Of a DNA stretch of 64,000 bases, positions 34,252 to 45,977 are shown piece after piece. The notes beneath the pieces are model-generated. The model was not told the DNA's origin, did no database searches, and worked only from the letters and a program-made list of their open reading frames with translations. Numbering within the stretch: the first letter of the stretch is position 1; each line of letters opens with the position of its first letter. The stretch comes from Floccularia luteovirens (Eukaryota > Basidiomycota > Agaricomycetes > Agaricales > Squamanitaceae), in assembly GCA_009739215.1 (NCBI GenBank), contig VSJF01000003.1, positions 1,674,001 to 1,738,000 of the forward strand, written 5' to 3'. Both the position numbers and the translations under genes were made by a program.

Positions 34252-34827
34252 TTTATGACAGTAACTTCCTTCACACGAGCAGATGCACTACCAGACTGAG
34301 ACTTATGTATTGAGTAACATACTTGCGTTATATATGATACAGTTATACGTGTAATTACAAAGGATATATTTCGCGAGCAAGCGAGGGTTCATTAACATTC
34401 TGATCACAACATGCGCAACAGAATGATGGAAACCATGCCCGCACATGTAATGTGTCGGATAACCAAATATTGACACTCCGCTTCATCGAAGTAAACGAGA
34501 ACTATCTGTTGTTTTTGTTTTTGGTATCATACTTATAACTTAGCTGGTAGCGATAAAAAGTTCGGAATTGATACATCAATACATAAGGGTGCATAGATAG
34601 TCAGGAGATGTTTCAATAGGGAGTGGTGAGGGTAGCGCAGGGTGGCTCGGCAGTGATTTAAACACAGTTTTAGATTCATCAAACCGTCTCACGATGTTTA
34701 TGGTTGTTGCTTGCAAACGCTACTCCTCCATCAAGACCTACTTTTGTACAAGACCGTCCACACTGTGTGGACGTTTAAGTACGAGGCTAGGAAGACCGCT
34801 ACCACACAGATACCATATTGAAAAGAT
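34252..34827. other. Intergenic region upstream of the DYRK kinase gene
   Basis: This 576-bp stretch should hold the DDX41 3' end and the promoter of the kinase gene. It has a T-rich run with TTGTTTTTGTTTTTGG near 34510. A TGTGTGGACG-type inverted motif lies near 34760 (CCGTCCACACTGTGTGGACG, an almost perfect palindrome at 34756-34775), a possible protein-binding site. No coding frame or RNA gene is recognised. Confidence 0.45.
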
Positions 34828-37800
34828 ATGAGGGGGACAGTAGAGCAGGTAACCGTATATCTGTATCATTCTTTGTCGCCCGTAATTGACCAGACTCTTT
34901 CTATTTGTCTACACAGCCGAGTGTCAGCATTTCATTAGCAGACGATGATCCTCCTTCAGAACGCGACGATTCTGTTTCTCGCTCAGCTTCTGCAACGTCT
35001 TCCTTAGATCCATACTATTTTGGCATTCAGTCTCGGTCGAATTCTCCAGTACCCCCTTTGCCAATAGTTCCGGCACAGCTGAGGACAACCCCAGAACTAC
35101 AAAAAGGAGTTGAACCTGTAACACCGGCACGTAACCCAGCTGGTATCGATCGACGTGGGCTTGTTGGGGTTGGTGAACTAGCTACTCCAAGGTGGGCTCG
35201 GGCGGAAGAACAGAACGAAGAGGACTGTTCTGAGAGTGAGCTTGATAGAGTTGAGGGTTACATATACGAGGTTATGGTTCCTCCCGATGGCGAAGATGAT
35301 CAACCAGATAGCCCCTGGACGATTGAGGCCGTAGATGGAGAGTCTTCTGGTAAAGAAGAGGTATGCTTTATCTACCTTAAAAGTTGCTCTAGTGTCAAAT
35401 AGTGATTGATAGATTTTGGAGGAGCAGAAACCCTCCCGTCCTCTTCGCACCCGACCCTCTATCGCTGACGAAAGCGGTGGTGAAGAAATTCTTTACCCTC
35501 GTAAACTCAGTAGCACAGTGCCTGATTTTCCGTCCAACTTATCACTCCCCGAAGACCAGGTGTTAATCTCTAGTCGTCCTTCCGACCAAACCCTTCATGG
35601 AGAAGTGGTGGAATCATCTTCGCCACCACCAAGTTCATTTAGTCCACAAGCTCGGCGGGCGAAAAAACGCACATCAGAAGAATTTGAACTGGACCAAACA
35701 GGCGTTTTAGTATCTAAGCAAGAGTCAGCAGAGAAAATCAGAGATGAAAGGCAGTCTACTCGCAAACATCGTAGTCTCAACGTTAACCTTTCCGGTCTTA
35801 CACAACGAGAAAATAAATTCAAAGACCGTCGTCGAGATAGTGGGGCTCTGACACTTGGTGGCGTCACGAAAATTCAGCAAAGTTCAACCACGGAGAGACA
35901 CGTTCGTCATGCTTCAACAAGTTCTTCGACTTCCAACCCTCCCGATCAAATACATTCACGCCGTGTCCTCGGGACAGACTACACACATTTGCCCCCTTCT
36001 CCATCATCAATTTCTATCCAGCAGATTATCAGACAGTCCAACAATCCCAGCACAGGATCTCATACGCCTCCGCTCAGCTCAGCTTCCAAGGACAATCTAC
36101 CTGCGCACGCTTCGCCTAACGTTGCCCATTCCTTACTAAGGGGTACACAAGAAGGTTGGTCTGGTCTTGGTGACGATGCGACTGCAGAGGCTTTACGAAA
36201 ACTCGATGGATTGAGTGGGAAAGGTGCTCGGGCGCGTGCAAGTATAGCTAGCCTTGGGCGAGCTGCGAGTTCCAGTCGACCTGGGACTCCAGCTGGGAAA
36301 TCTGGCCTTCAATGGGAGGGTGTTAGTTTATCTGATAGTGGCAAAGTCAAACGGGGAAGTGGGAGTAACAAAGACGGTAGGGATGTCAAAGAAAAGGACC
36401 GACAATCCTCGGGGCAGGGATTGATCTCCAATGAAACACTAGACATGAATGATGCCTTAGGATCAGCTATCAGCAGTGACGAATTGACGAACCTAATTTC
36501 GAATGATAGGACGCCGAAGAAACCAGGTGTAACAGGTGCTCGTACAAGCTTTACTCCAAAACGTAGTTCGGCCTCTTCTACGGCCTACACAACCACGCCA
36601 ACCACAAGCTCTCGTGATTCTGCTTCTATTTCTGCAAGCACTACTGCGACATCTGTTTCCGCGAGTTCCGGTCGCTATTCAATGAACAAGGCCAGAAGGA
36701 ACAGTGGCAGCAGCGACACTTCTGTTCACTCTAGCGATGCTACGTCTTTCAAGGATCGTGTCGCATCATTAGCTACGAATGCAGATAATAGCGAAGACGG
36801 CATCGTACCCCCTGTCCCCCCTTTGCCTAAGGATTTGTCTACCTATCGGTCCCCGCCTCCAACTTCCTCCGGTTTAACTTTCCCGTCGTCAGGCCTGGAA
36901 GATAAAGAGAGGCGTACTAGTCATGAAAGTAACGTAGACCGCGCAGCTGCTGTTGATATCTCGACGCCTAACAGCCTGAAAGTTTCTGAGCGTGGAAACC
37001 AGCACACGAAAAACATGCCTGAACAGGCGCCGGTCGTTTTGAAGACTCCTTCAAAGAAGTGGAGTTTCTCCAGCGCACTTAACTTGAAATTGTCGAGTTC
37101 TCCTTCGAGTAGTTCCAAGTCAAGCTTTCCACTAAGTCCAAGAGCAGTAACTTTTGGGCAACAGCTTCGTAAATCGACTTCAAAGGAACAATCCTCTTCT
37201 AAAAGACCTTGGTCGCCTAAACAGCCAGATGCAATGGCATCAGAAGGATCTTTAGCTTCTATGTCGTCAATTGGGTCTATGCGTAGTCCGGCATTGACAT
37301 CTGGACCATCTAAGACGCCCGAGCGTGGCGCTGTTTCTAGTCGTCCTGGAACAGATTCCAGTGCCAGCACGAACCATACCACTTCTGCACCCCCCGCTTC
37401 TCAGCCAGGTCCACTAAGTCCCACATCCTCCGTACGTCGGGGTCAGTCAAAACGTCTCACACCATCGTCAATACCTTTCTTTCGTCGTTCATCCTCGCAA
37501 TCCATGCAAATACCACCATCTAATATTGTAATTTCAACGACTTCACCAATCTTTCCCAATGGGAGTGTTTCGAATACACAACCTCGTGTTAAAACTAGTA
37601 GCCCTTCGGCGCGCGACTACGCCTCCCTCTCCACATCAGTGCCCGGATCTAGTCAGAAGAAATCCTCAGTTCTAAGTCTTGGACTTCCTTCCTTACTCAA
37701 ATCCAGCTCAAGAAGGAGTTTACATTCCGATTCCAAGGAATCTAGCCGAGAAAATCAGAAGGCCAAAGAAGCCCGTGATGCAGAGAAAGAGCGTGTAAAG

Positions 37801-40700
37801 GCGGAGAAAGAAAAGCAGAAGAAAGAGGACAAAGATAGGAGTGAAAGCAGGATCTCAGTTCTGATTCATCGGAAGCGAGGCAAGGTGGGTCGTCTTTATT
37901 AATGTTAGTTAAAAAACAATAACCTTTCATCCTAGACTTTGTCCTCTACTGATCAGAGAAAACCGAAATCTCCTGTAAACCTTCCTCCGATCCAAATATC
38001 TGCGATCGAACCTGCCACTGCACAACGGATAACAAAGTTAAAGTCAACGTCAACACCAAGCTCAAGTACATCAAGCACTAAGATCTCATCAAGACTAACA
38101 TCGCAGACCGTAAGTTCCATGCAAAAACAGTCAGATACGTCGTTGCGCAGTCGAAACCAGCTGCCTACTATTGCCGGCTCTCCATCAGTAGGAACCACTG
38201 TCGCGGCAAGCTCCCAGAGTAACATCAAGGAGAATCCACCGACACTGGTAAATTCGAACTCCATATCTGGACTTCACAAAGAAACCCCGACAAAAATCCC
38301 CCGAATCTCGAGTAGAACTTCGGCTGTGCCCTCTCCTCCTCTGAAGCATGCAACAGCAAGTCGTAGGACCAGTGTTAATACCACTATCAATCTCGTATCG
38401 ACCTCAACAAATGCTTCCCCTACTGGTCTTACTGCTAGCGAATTTGGTGTAATGGAAAGCGACGACGGACCCACTCCCAAATCAACGGCAGGTACAACAG
38501 GTAGACCAACTTCCGTACGGGGTTCACCGTCCGCTCCAGCTTCTCGTGTACCTCGCCAACCAACTACATCTGGAAGCATCTTACACCGTAAGAGCAATCG
38601 GGAGTCGATATCGTTCATTGGGCTTCGCAAATCATCCACTGGTTCGATCGCTTCGATCTCTACTCCTGCATCGAATGCGGAGGTGTCCCATCGTTTTTCT
38701 GCTCTCTCGCCTTCGAAGGGCCTCAAACTTTTGGCTACTAAAAGTTCTTCCATCACACGAGCTTCCATCGCTGCACCTCAAACCTATCACCAAGCAATGG
38801 GATCCCCCTCTTCCAGCCGACAATCCCTTTCCACGCCTTCTCCAGTGCCAAGTTCGGTGGATGAGGATGAGCTTCTTGGCGATGAGGAGATGCTCCACTA
38901 CATCCGACGACAGCAAGCTAAGAAACTAGATTCAGGTGCTACTCAGGAAGAGCTAGACGAACTTCTTAAATTCCCGGAACCGTTGCCCCCTGCAATGCCT
39001 GCCTCACCAGATGGTTAGTATTCTACATATTTAATGGTTACACTAACTTATATCGGTTTAGCAATCATCAAGGGTGACCAGGTGCAACACCTTTCAGAAT
39101 ACGAACGCAAAGAAATTTTAGACTACCCCCTGGTATACTTCTTTGGTGCTAAGAGCAAGAAGAAACCCTCAGTGTTGGACAACCCGACCAATAACTATGG
39201 TTATGATGACGAACGAGGCGATTATCTAGTTGTAAATCACGATCACCTTGCCTACCGGTATGAAATCATAGATACGCTCGGAAAGGGGTCTTTTGGTCAG
39301 GTGTTGCATTGCCGGGATCATTGCACAGGAGAATCTGTGGCCATCAAAATCATTCGAAACAAGAAGCGTTTTCATCATCAAGCTTTGGTAGAAATCAAGA
39401 TTTTGGATAACCTTCGTAAATGGGTGAGTTCCGGTCTTGATGGCATACAATGAATGGGCAACTTACCACTTCGTAGGATGCTGATGAGAAACATCATGTT
39501 ATCAAAATGACAGAACACTTCTACTTTCGGAGCCACTTATGCATTGCCATGGAACTCTTGAGTATCAATTTGTATGAACTCATCAAAGCCAATGGCTTTG
39601 TAGGCTTTACTACCGCGTTGATCCGTCGTTTCACGAGCCAAATGTTAATGTCGCTGACGTTAATGAGACACCATCGTATCGTTCACTGCGATCTGAAACC
39701 TGAGGTACGACAAAGAACTATGCATCTCTTCTTGCCTAACGGTTCGCCTGTTGTGTATAGAATGTTCTTCTTCGACATCCAGCTAAAAGCGCTATCAAAG
39801 TAATCGATTTCGGAAGTAGTTGCTTCGAACATGAAAAAAGTGTGTAAAACATCTTACACCAGGTTTTAGTACTGACCCAGAAGGAATAAGTTTATACATA
39901 CATCCAGAGTCGTTTTTATCGTTCCCCCGAAGTCATCCTTGGTATGAACTATCATATGGCCATCGATATGTGGAGTTTGGGCTGTATCCTCGCAGAGTTA
40001 TATACAGGCTTTCCTATATTTCCAGGCGAGAATGAACAGGAACAACTGTCGTGTATCATGGAAGTGTTAGGGATCCCCGATAGGGAATTTGTTAACCGCA
40101 GCTCTCGCAAAAAGTTATTTTTCGGTAGGTTGGTTGCACATAAATACAGAAAATTACTTACAATATATAGATGCAAACGGCGCACCTAGGACTGTTACGA
40201 ACTCCAAAGGCCGTCGTCGCAGACCAGGAACTAAGACACTGTCCCAAGTGCTGCGTTGCAATGACGAGGAGTTCGTAGATTTCATATCTAAATGCCTTGT
40301 TTGGGATCCGGAACGTCGTATCAAACCACAAGCAGCCATGCGACATCCTTTCATTACTGCAGGACGACGATCGAAAGCTTCTGTTATTGCTGCAAAATCT
40401 GTTCCTTCTTCGTCTAATCTGAGTGGGTCACGAAGTAAACAATCCATTGAGACCCCGAAAAAGTCATTAATCAGTGCACCTACGCCTCTAACTGCTCGCT
40501 CGTCACGAACCGTTACTAATGGCGGACCTACAACACCGAACAATCCGCTAGGTACAACTTCAAGAACCTACAGGACATCACAGTCTCAAAACTTTACGTC
40601 ATATACTCAGAGCAGAACGTTGAATGTGTTAACGGTATGTCAACTTTTCGATTACCTATATATTCAACTGATGTAACTCCAGGCGACAAGCACCAAATAA
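34828..40700 (+). CDS. DYRK-family protein kinase, Pom1-like, 1799 residues
   Basis: Ten exons close in one frame: 34828-34848, 34917-35360, 35413-37884, 37936-39013, 39062-39423, 39477-39704, 39761-39839, 39891-40124, 40171-40634 and 40683-40700, giving 5400 nt. Exon 1 codes only seven residues (MRGTVEQ). About 1390 residues of Ser/Pro/Thr-rich, basic, apparently disordered N-terminus follow. Then comes a DYRK homology segment ([19 protein letters not shown]) and the kinase: [40 protein letters not shown], the activation loop [13 protein letters not shown] with the YxY tyrosines that DYRKs autophosphorylate, [14 protein letters not shown] and LVWDPERR. The C-terminal tail is Ser-rich. The order, with a DH-like box before the kinase, suggests class II DYRK; fission-yeast Pom1, a cell-polarity and size kinase, is the best-known fungal relative. 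Which DYRK subfamily it belongs to needs a tree. Confidence 0.93.
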
Positions 40701-41019
40701 ACTTTCAAAATCAGTTCTTTCAGCGTCCCATTGACTACCCTGAGCCTAGAATACTAACCGCAATCCTCAGACTAAGTCGATTAGACTGGTTCATCGTTGT
40801 AGTCTGGTGTATTTCGATACCATTATTCTTGTCATACCTATTCCAGGTCACTCATCATCATCACTCATCATCCTACATAATATACCTGCATTTTCTTCGG
40901 AGACCGTACATTTGGTTAAAATAATTGATAGCTTTTCCCATCTTATTCTGAAAATATTGCATTACCAGAACTTTAAAGACATAAACTCCAGTGGTATTTC
41001 TACATCACAAGGATGTATT
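40701..41019. other. Intergenic 3' ends of convergent kinase genes
   Basis: These 319 bp lie between two convergent stop codons. They contain a CATCATCACTCATCATCC simple repeat (near 40852) and A+T-rich runs suited to 3' processing. No gene is recognised. Confidence 0.5.
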
Positions 41020-42517
41020 TTATATCTTTGAGTCTCCTGCTTCGTCCAAACACCTCAACCTTAAAAACATATCACTACCCCAACCTTCCAAAGACTTGAA
41101 ATTGAGAGATCCCCCAAAATATCTGCACGTATGAGATGGTAAGAACAATAATCATCAACAAGATAATAATACTACACACTTCGCATACAATTTGGTCATA
41201 GGTAGACCATACCCAAGGCCTGCAATAGTTCCTAGACCAGTCTGCAGAGCTGTACCAGTCATATCATGAAATAATCCATCTCTGTGAAACTGTAACTTTT
41301 TGTCATCAGGTTCGTATGAAGTTTCTATCGGTTCTTCATTCTTCTCATTCTCGAAGCGATCGTCATCTGTGCTAGCTCCTCTCCCGGCAGTAGTGAATGC
41401 ATAAGAGAAGATTTTTGCCATATTCGTCGGAGAGACACCTCCCCCTTGATCTCGAACTCGTATGGAGAAATACGTTGACTCCAGGGTTGCAGCGTCTGCG
41501 CGAGAGGGTGGTGAAAGCGTGATGATGACTGGTGGTGGTTGTTGCCTTCCCCTACCAAATTTCTGAGAATGTTCAACCGTTGCTCGGAACGAATTCTTCA
41601 AAACTTCTGTCAAAATGTACTCCAAATGGACTGGAACGTAGCTTAAACAATAAAGTATCAATAAGCAAGTAAATAGGGAGTGCCGCAAGATGACATACGA
41701 GAACGTAGCATCAGCATATCCATCAATTATAACTGAAGGACTCGAGCCCAAAGTTGCTTCACAAAGCTCGGATACATATGAACTGCACATCTTTATCATT
41801 TTCTTCGGGGAGCACTGCATATCCACAACGCCAACGTGGTCGGTATTTGTCTGCTCAGGATTGTCCAGTGCTTGCGATACCAATATATGTTGCTCTGCTA
41901 TCAGACGCACGGATATTCTATTTCGAATAGCACCGTCTAGAAATAAATTCATTTCTGTCGGGGACATATATCGTGCAGATTCTTGGAAGCTTTATAGTTC
42001 TGCATTGCTGCGTGAATTGTGGATATATCATCATTACTCACCCTTTTGCCATTGTTGGAATGTCATTCGTGTGTCTCTGCACAATCCCAGCTAGTTGCTC
42101 CACGAAGACTGCATTCTGTTCCAAGTTCTCCACGGGAGGGTGAGTAGCAAGCCAAAGGAAGCTATTCTTGTAAGCTCGAAGGGCTTGTGCTATGTATGGA
42201 TTTGTGCCAACGATATAAGGGAGGTCTTCAAGGGAACGAACTCGAGTCGCTAGCCTGCGTGGAATTTCGGATAAAGTATATGAAACTGAAGACAGAACTG
42301 AATCTCTGTTAACAGGACGACCAAAAGACAGGAGTTGTGATAAATTGATTGGCCGGGGAGGTGATGAAGCATATTCTGCTAACAAATCGTTCACTTCAAC
42401 ATCTGATCTGAATTCTGGAGAGTGATGACTCTTTTGATGGTATTTTGAGAATGAACGAGCAATGATACTACGGGAGGTGTTGGATATATAACACCTTGAG
42501 AGGACAGTCCAAGACAT
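41020..42517 (-). CDS. Mitochondrial PDK/BCKDK-type protein kinase
   Basis: The gene encodes a GHKL-fold kinase that phosphorylates a mitochondrial 2-oxoacid dehydrogenase (pyruvate or branched-chain). The first 35 residues (MSWTVLSRCYISNTSRSIIA...) are basic and Ser/Arg-rich, as in a mitochondrial presequence. The helical N-domain follows (NLSQLLSFGRPVN, RRLATRVRSLEDLPYIVG). ATP-binding boxes: N box LTEVLKNSFRATVEHS, G1 DQGGGVSP, G2 GLGYGLPMTKLYAK. A spliced last exon supplies the family's C-terminal strand (YFGGSLNFKSLEGWGSDMFL) and ends at 41020-41022. Joins before FQESARYMS and YVPVHLEYIL also close. Sequence around GLGYGLPM fits fungal PDK-like kinases; substrate choice between PDH and BCKDH cannot be told. 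Confidence 0.92.
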
Positions 42518-42596
42518 GTGTAGTTAACAATTGATGCTGTCGGAATTGCTTGTAATTTAGTCATCTTGAATTGAGCCAATCCCTTCATTGCTTCAC
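42518..42596. promoter_or_regulatory. 79-bp divergent promoter, mitochondrial kinase / ING gene
   Basis: The two start codons are only 79 bp apart, so 5' untranslated regions must be short or overlapping. No canonical TATA is seen. The ING start at 42597 could not lie further downstream without losing the conserved first exon. Confidence 0.5.
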
Positions 42597-43971
42597 ATGG
42601 CTCCTCGCAAACGCTGGCAGTCTCAAACATATCCAGAATCTGATGAAGGAACAGTAGAACTAGAACAAGAAGGCTCTGAACTTGGGTTTGATGATAACAC
42701 CAGTTCGGCAGACAAGGAACAAGATGTATGGGAGGCTTTGAAGGAGGAACATTTTGAAGGTACATAGTTCGAACAACGTACTTAATTCATCTCTCATTTA
42801 CTTCTTTTCTCCAGCAGTGGAGCAGTTGCCTCTCACACTACAAAGGCAACTGTTCCTTATGAGACATCTTGATGAGCAGGCTCAAGGTTAGTTTTAATAA
42901 AGATGATACTCATTCTTCCAGTGCTAATGAAGATTATGGAGGCTTCTCGTCAGAGCTTTTGCCCGCTATACAATCATATATCGAAAAGCGCCGAAGTATC
43001 AATATGGCCTCCTTGCCACAAGTTCTGGAAACATCGAAGTCTCAAGAAGATCCGTCTATGTCGCGGTCAAATGAAGAGCCTACCCAAGAGACGACTCCAG
43101 ACAAACTTGTGTCGGATGTGAGCCCACCTCGGGATCTTCTTACTCGCGTTGCATGGCTTTCAGAAGAGTTTCTACGTACATCGCAGGAGAAAGTTAATCT
43201 TGCACAAGCAGTTCACGACTCAGTATGGTCTCAAATTCAAGTTCTTTTTCTGTTTACTTCTCTCTTAGAATATAAAACATAGGTCGAACGTCATATCCGA
43301 CTAATAGATCAGGTTATTAGAGAACAAGAGGCATCCTTGGGCATTCAACCTGGGATATGTCCATTACCAATCCTGCTACCTGAGCTTGTAATACCAAGAT
43401 GGAGTCGAACTGCTCGTGTTACTCTGAGTCCTGTTCTTGATGTTGACGGGAATGGTGACATAGTAGACTCTTATCTAACAGCTTTTCCTTCCGAAGGTGG
43501 TATTCGGGATGGCGATGCTGAACAACAATCTCAAAAGGGGAAGGTAAAAAAGACAAAGGCCTTTGCGAAAACTCGTCAGAAGCAGAAAATGAGCCTAGAC
43601 GAACCAGGTGTAGGATCATTGAAGATAACTCTACCTGCATTGAATGCTTCTGTTCTCGATATAGCAAATGAACCCTTGTATTGCTATTGTAACAGAATTT
43701 CATTTGGAGAGGTACGTTTACATGGGTGCTTTTTCGTATGTTCCATCGTATATACTGATAAATCTGATAGATGATTGCTTGTGACAATGAAAGCTGCGAG
43801 ATTGAATGGGTTCGTGCAGATATTTTGGTCTTCTATCATATACCAACGCACAACTAGTTCCACTTAGAATGCCTGGGATTGGCGGCATCGCCACAGGGGG
43901 AGTGGTACTGCAACAACTGCAACACTAGTGTCACCACCAAAATCCGTGGTAGAACGGGAAAAAGGTCTTAA
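42597..43971 (+). CDS. ING-family PHD-finger chromatin protein
   Basis: ING proteins tether histone acetyltransferase or deacetylase complexes to H3K4me3. This one starts MAPRKRWQSQTYPESDEG with an acidic N-terminus. The ING helical domain is spread over several exons (LTLQRQLFLMRHLDEQAQ, DLLTRVAWLSEEFLRTSQE, NLAQAVHDSVERHIRLIDQ). A basic linker KVKKTKAFAKTRQKQK precedes the C-terminal PHD finger: YCYCNRISFGEMIACDNESC, then EIEWFHLECLGL and WYCNNC, a full C4HC3 set. It ends TGKRS at 43971. The intron before DYGGFSSELL uses an acceptor at AATGAAG; the other joins are canonical. The N-terminal acidic stretch is longer than in yeast Yng proteins. Confidence 0.92.
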
Positions 43972-44023
43972 ATACTTCTTTTCCTGTGCATAATATTACC
44001 ATTGATTTCATAATCATTCTTCT

Positions 44024-45759
44024 GGGGTGAGTTGCATGTTTAGTTTATTTGCTAGGGTCTCCATGTACACCTCTGTCACAATATTAGCATGTTCCGCAGT
44101 ATCAGATTGAAAAAATACCTGTCTCATGGCGCAACTTCCAATATTCAGCAAGAAGTTCATTAAGTTCTGTTTCACTTGTTCTCAGGTGTTGAAACATCTA
44201 TTGATACATGAAACAAATCGCATGGGGAAGGGATTGGAATAGGCACGAACTTTTGTTTCCACTTCATTAGCTTCGGTTCTGAGCTCTTCCACGTGTTTAT
44301 CGTTATCGCGACGTTCAACAACCATTTGATCGTACTCTTGTTGGAGGCGATCGATGGTTCGTTGACTGGCTAACTTTTTGTCTTCTGCGTGCCTTTGTGC
44401 ACGTTGGAGCTTGTCATGTGCATTTGCAAGTTGTTTCTCTACACGCTAAAATACGTGTATTAGAGGAAGATGCAGCACAACATAAACAAAACACACTTCT
44501 TGTTTCAGCATGAGCTCATTTCTTTCAATAACCTTATCGTCCAATTCATCCTTGCATGCAGCAAGTTCTTTCTGGGAGACTTGAAGGGAAATAATCTCTT
44601 TTTCGATTGTTTGAAGTTGTTCGATGCAACTGCGAAAATCCTGTTGAAAATATAAGCTAATTTACCAAGAATCACGAACAGTGATTTACTTTTTCTATGT
44701 TCAAAAGTGTACTAATCTTGATTTGAAGATCCCTTCCCTTTGCTTCATGTACGGAAACCATACGTTTATCTTCAACAACTGTAATACTCATGGTAGTTAT
44801 GGTCCGCTTTATTCGTTCTGGAGACTGAACAATTCGAGACCGGTTTCGCGTGATGGCATCCGAGATACTTGCAATCTCTCCGTTAAGAGCTTCCTATCAG
44901 GATAACATTGAATCAGTATCCAAAATAACATGATTATGGCTAATAAGCTACCTTGCGCTTAATCAAGGCATTTTTCTCTGCTTTTAGTTTTTCCACTTCT
45001 TGAACAGCGGCTGTCTGGAACTCCTTCGTTGCAAACATTTTTGCACGCAAGGCATTATTTTCGTTTCGTAATTGCTCACAACGTGGTTCGTCTTCAGCTA
45101 TCTTCATTCTGCAGATCAAATAGTCAGCTGATGCTTTGCTTGAGGCGAAAAACTCACTTGATCTCGTCAATGAGCTTCACCAAATCAGCCAATTGATCCA
45201 CTATTTGGTCCCTCTCAGTAATAAGGCTGTGGGACCGATCGTTCAATTCTCTGACAAATGTGTGACAGTATTGCTCCGAAAACTTTACGAAGTTGATGAA
45301 GGCTGATAATAATATCAGGGTACGTTCGCGTTCTGGGTTATGAATGTCTTTAGCGTTAAAATCTTCTACTCTTGCGGCTCTAGCGAACCGCGTTCTGGAA
45401 TGTGGTTAAGATAACTTAACAGTGCAAGGAGTATTATAACATACAGGTGGTAGAGTATAATGTTGCTCGCTAAGGAGGACGCATAGAGATCCTAGGTGTC
45501 CATAAGTACATCTACAGTTATACAGCATTTGAACAGACCATACCTTATCATCTACAGCTGAAGATAATGCATTATGAACTGGCTGCTGCAGAGCTTCATG
45601 GTTGAGACTGGTGACTTGATAAAGGCAAGCACAATAAACTCCTTCGACAAACTCTGACGAAGGCCGTACTAGTTGGTCATGGCTAACTGAAAGACCCCAA
45701 CCAGCGAGTGCGCTGATGATATCAGGAATGGACATCTGAGGGAATATACCTTTCGCCAT
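44024..45759 (-). CDS. NUF2: Kinetochore protein Nuf2 (Ndc80 complex)
   Basis: Nuf2 pairs with Ndc80 to bind microtubules at the kinetochore. The N-terminal calponin-homology region reads MSIPDIISALAGWGLSVSHD and QLVRPSSEFVEGVY, followed by the spliced segment DLYASSLASNIILYHL and the family signature LILLSAFINFVKFSEQY. The remainder is long coiled coil with heptads (LVKLIDEIK, LRNENNALRAKMF, VEKLKAEKNALIKRK, LQTIEKEIISLQ, LASQRTIDRLQQEYDQM, VEELRTEANEVETKV). Small 3' exons give MFQHLRTSETELNELLAEYW and the end EVYMETLANKL...TPEE, stop at 44024-44026. I start at MAKGIFPQ (45759); an ATG 18 codons upstream is in frame. The stop lies 52 bp from the convergent ING gene. Confidence 0.92.
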
Positions 45760-45977
45760 TGTGTTCTGCGAAGTGCAGGCTGTTAATGTATTCCATGTCT
45801 TCGTTGAATCCAATCTAAAACGCGATCACGGGATTTGTGACACTCCGTTATGCGTTATATCACCGTCAATGCTTTCTTTCAATACTAACGGTCCACATAC
45901 TTACTTCTAGTGCACTGTGTCTGTATAGACCCACCCTTGTGTTGGAATTGCAGGCGCAATCTTTCAATACTCGTCCA
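45760..45977. promoter_or_regulatory. Divergent promoter, NUF2 / RecQ helicase
   Basis: 218 bp separate the two starts. An ACGCG word (AAACGCGATCACG, near 45819) resembles the core of fungal MBF/MCB cell-cycle boxes, and both genes are expected to be cell-cycle regulated. This is suggestive only. Confidence 0.4.

Noticed and set aside
36921..38768. Several long minus-strand open frames opposite the DYRK kinase gene
   Set aside because: They mirror the Ser-rich disordered coding sequence, have no recognisable motifs, and lie antisense to a reconstructed spliced gene.
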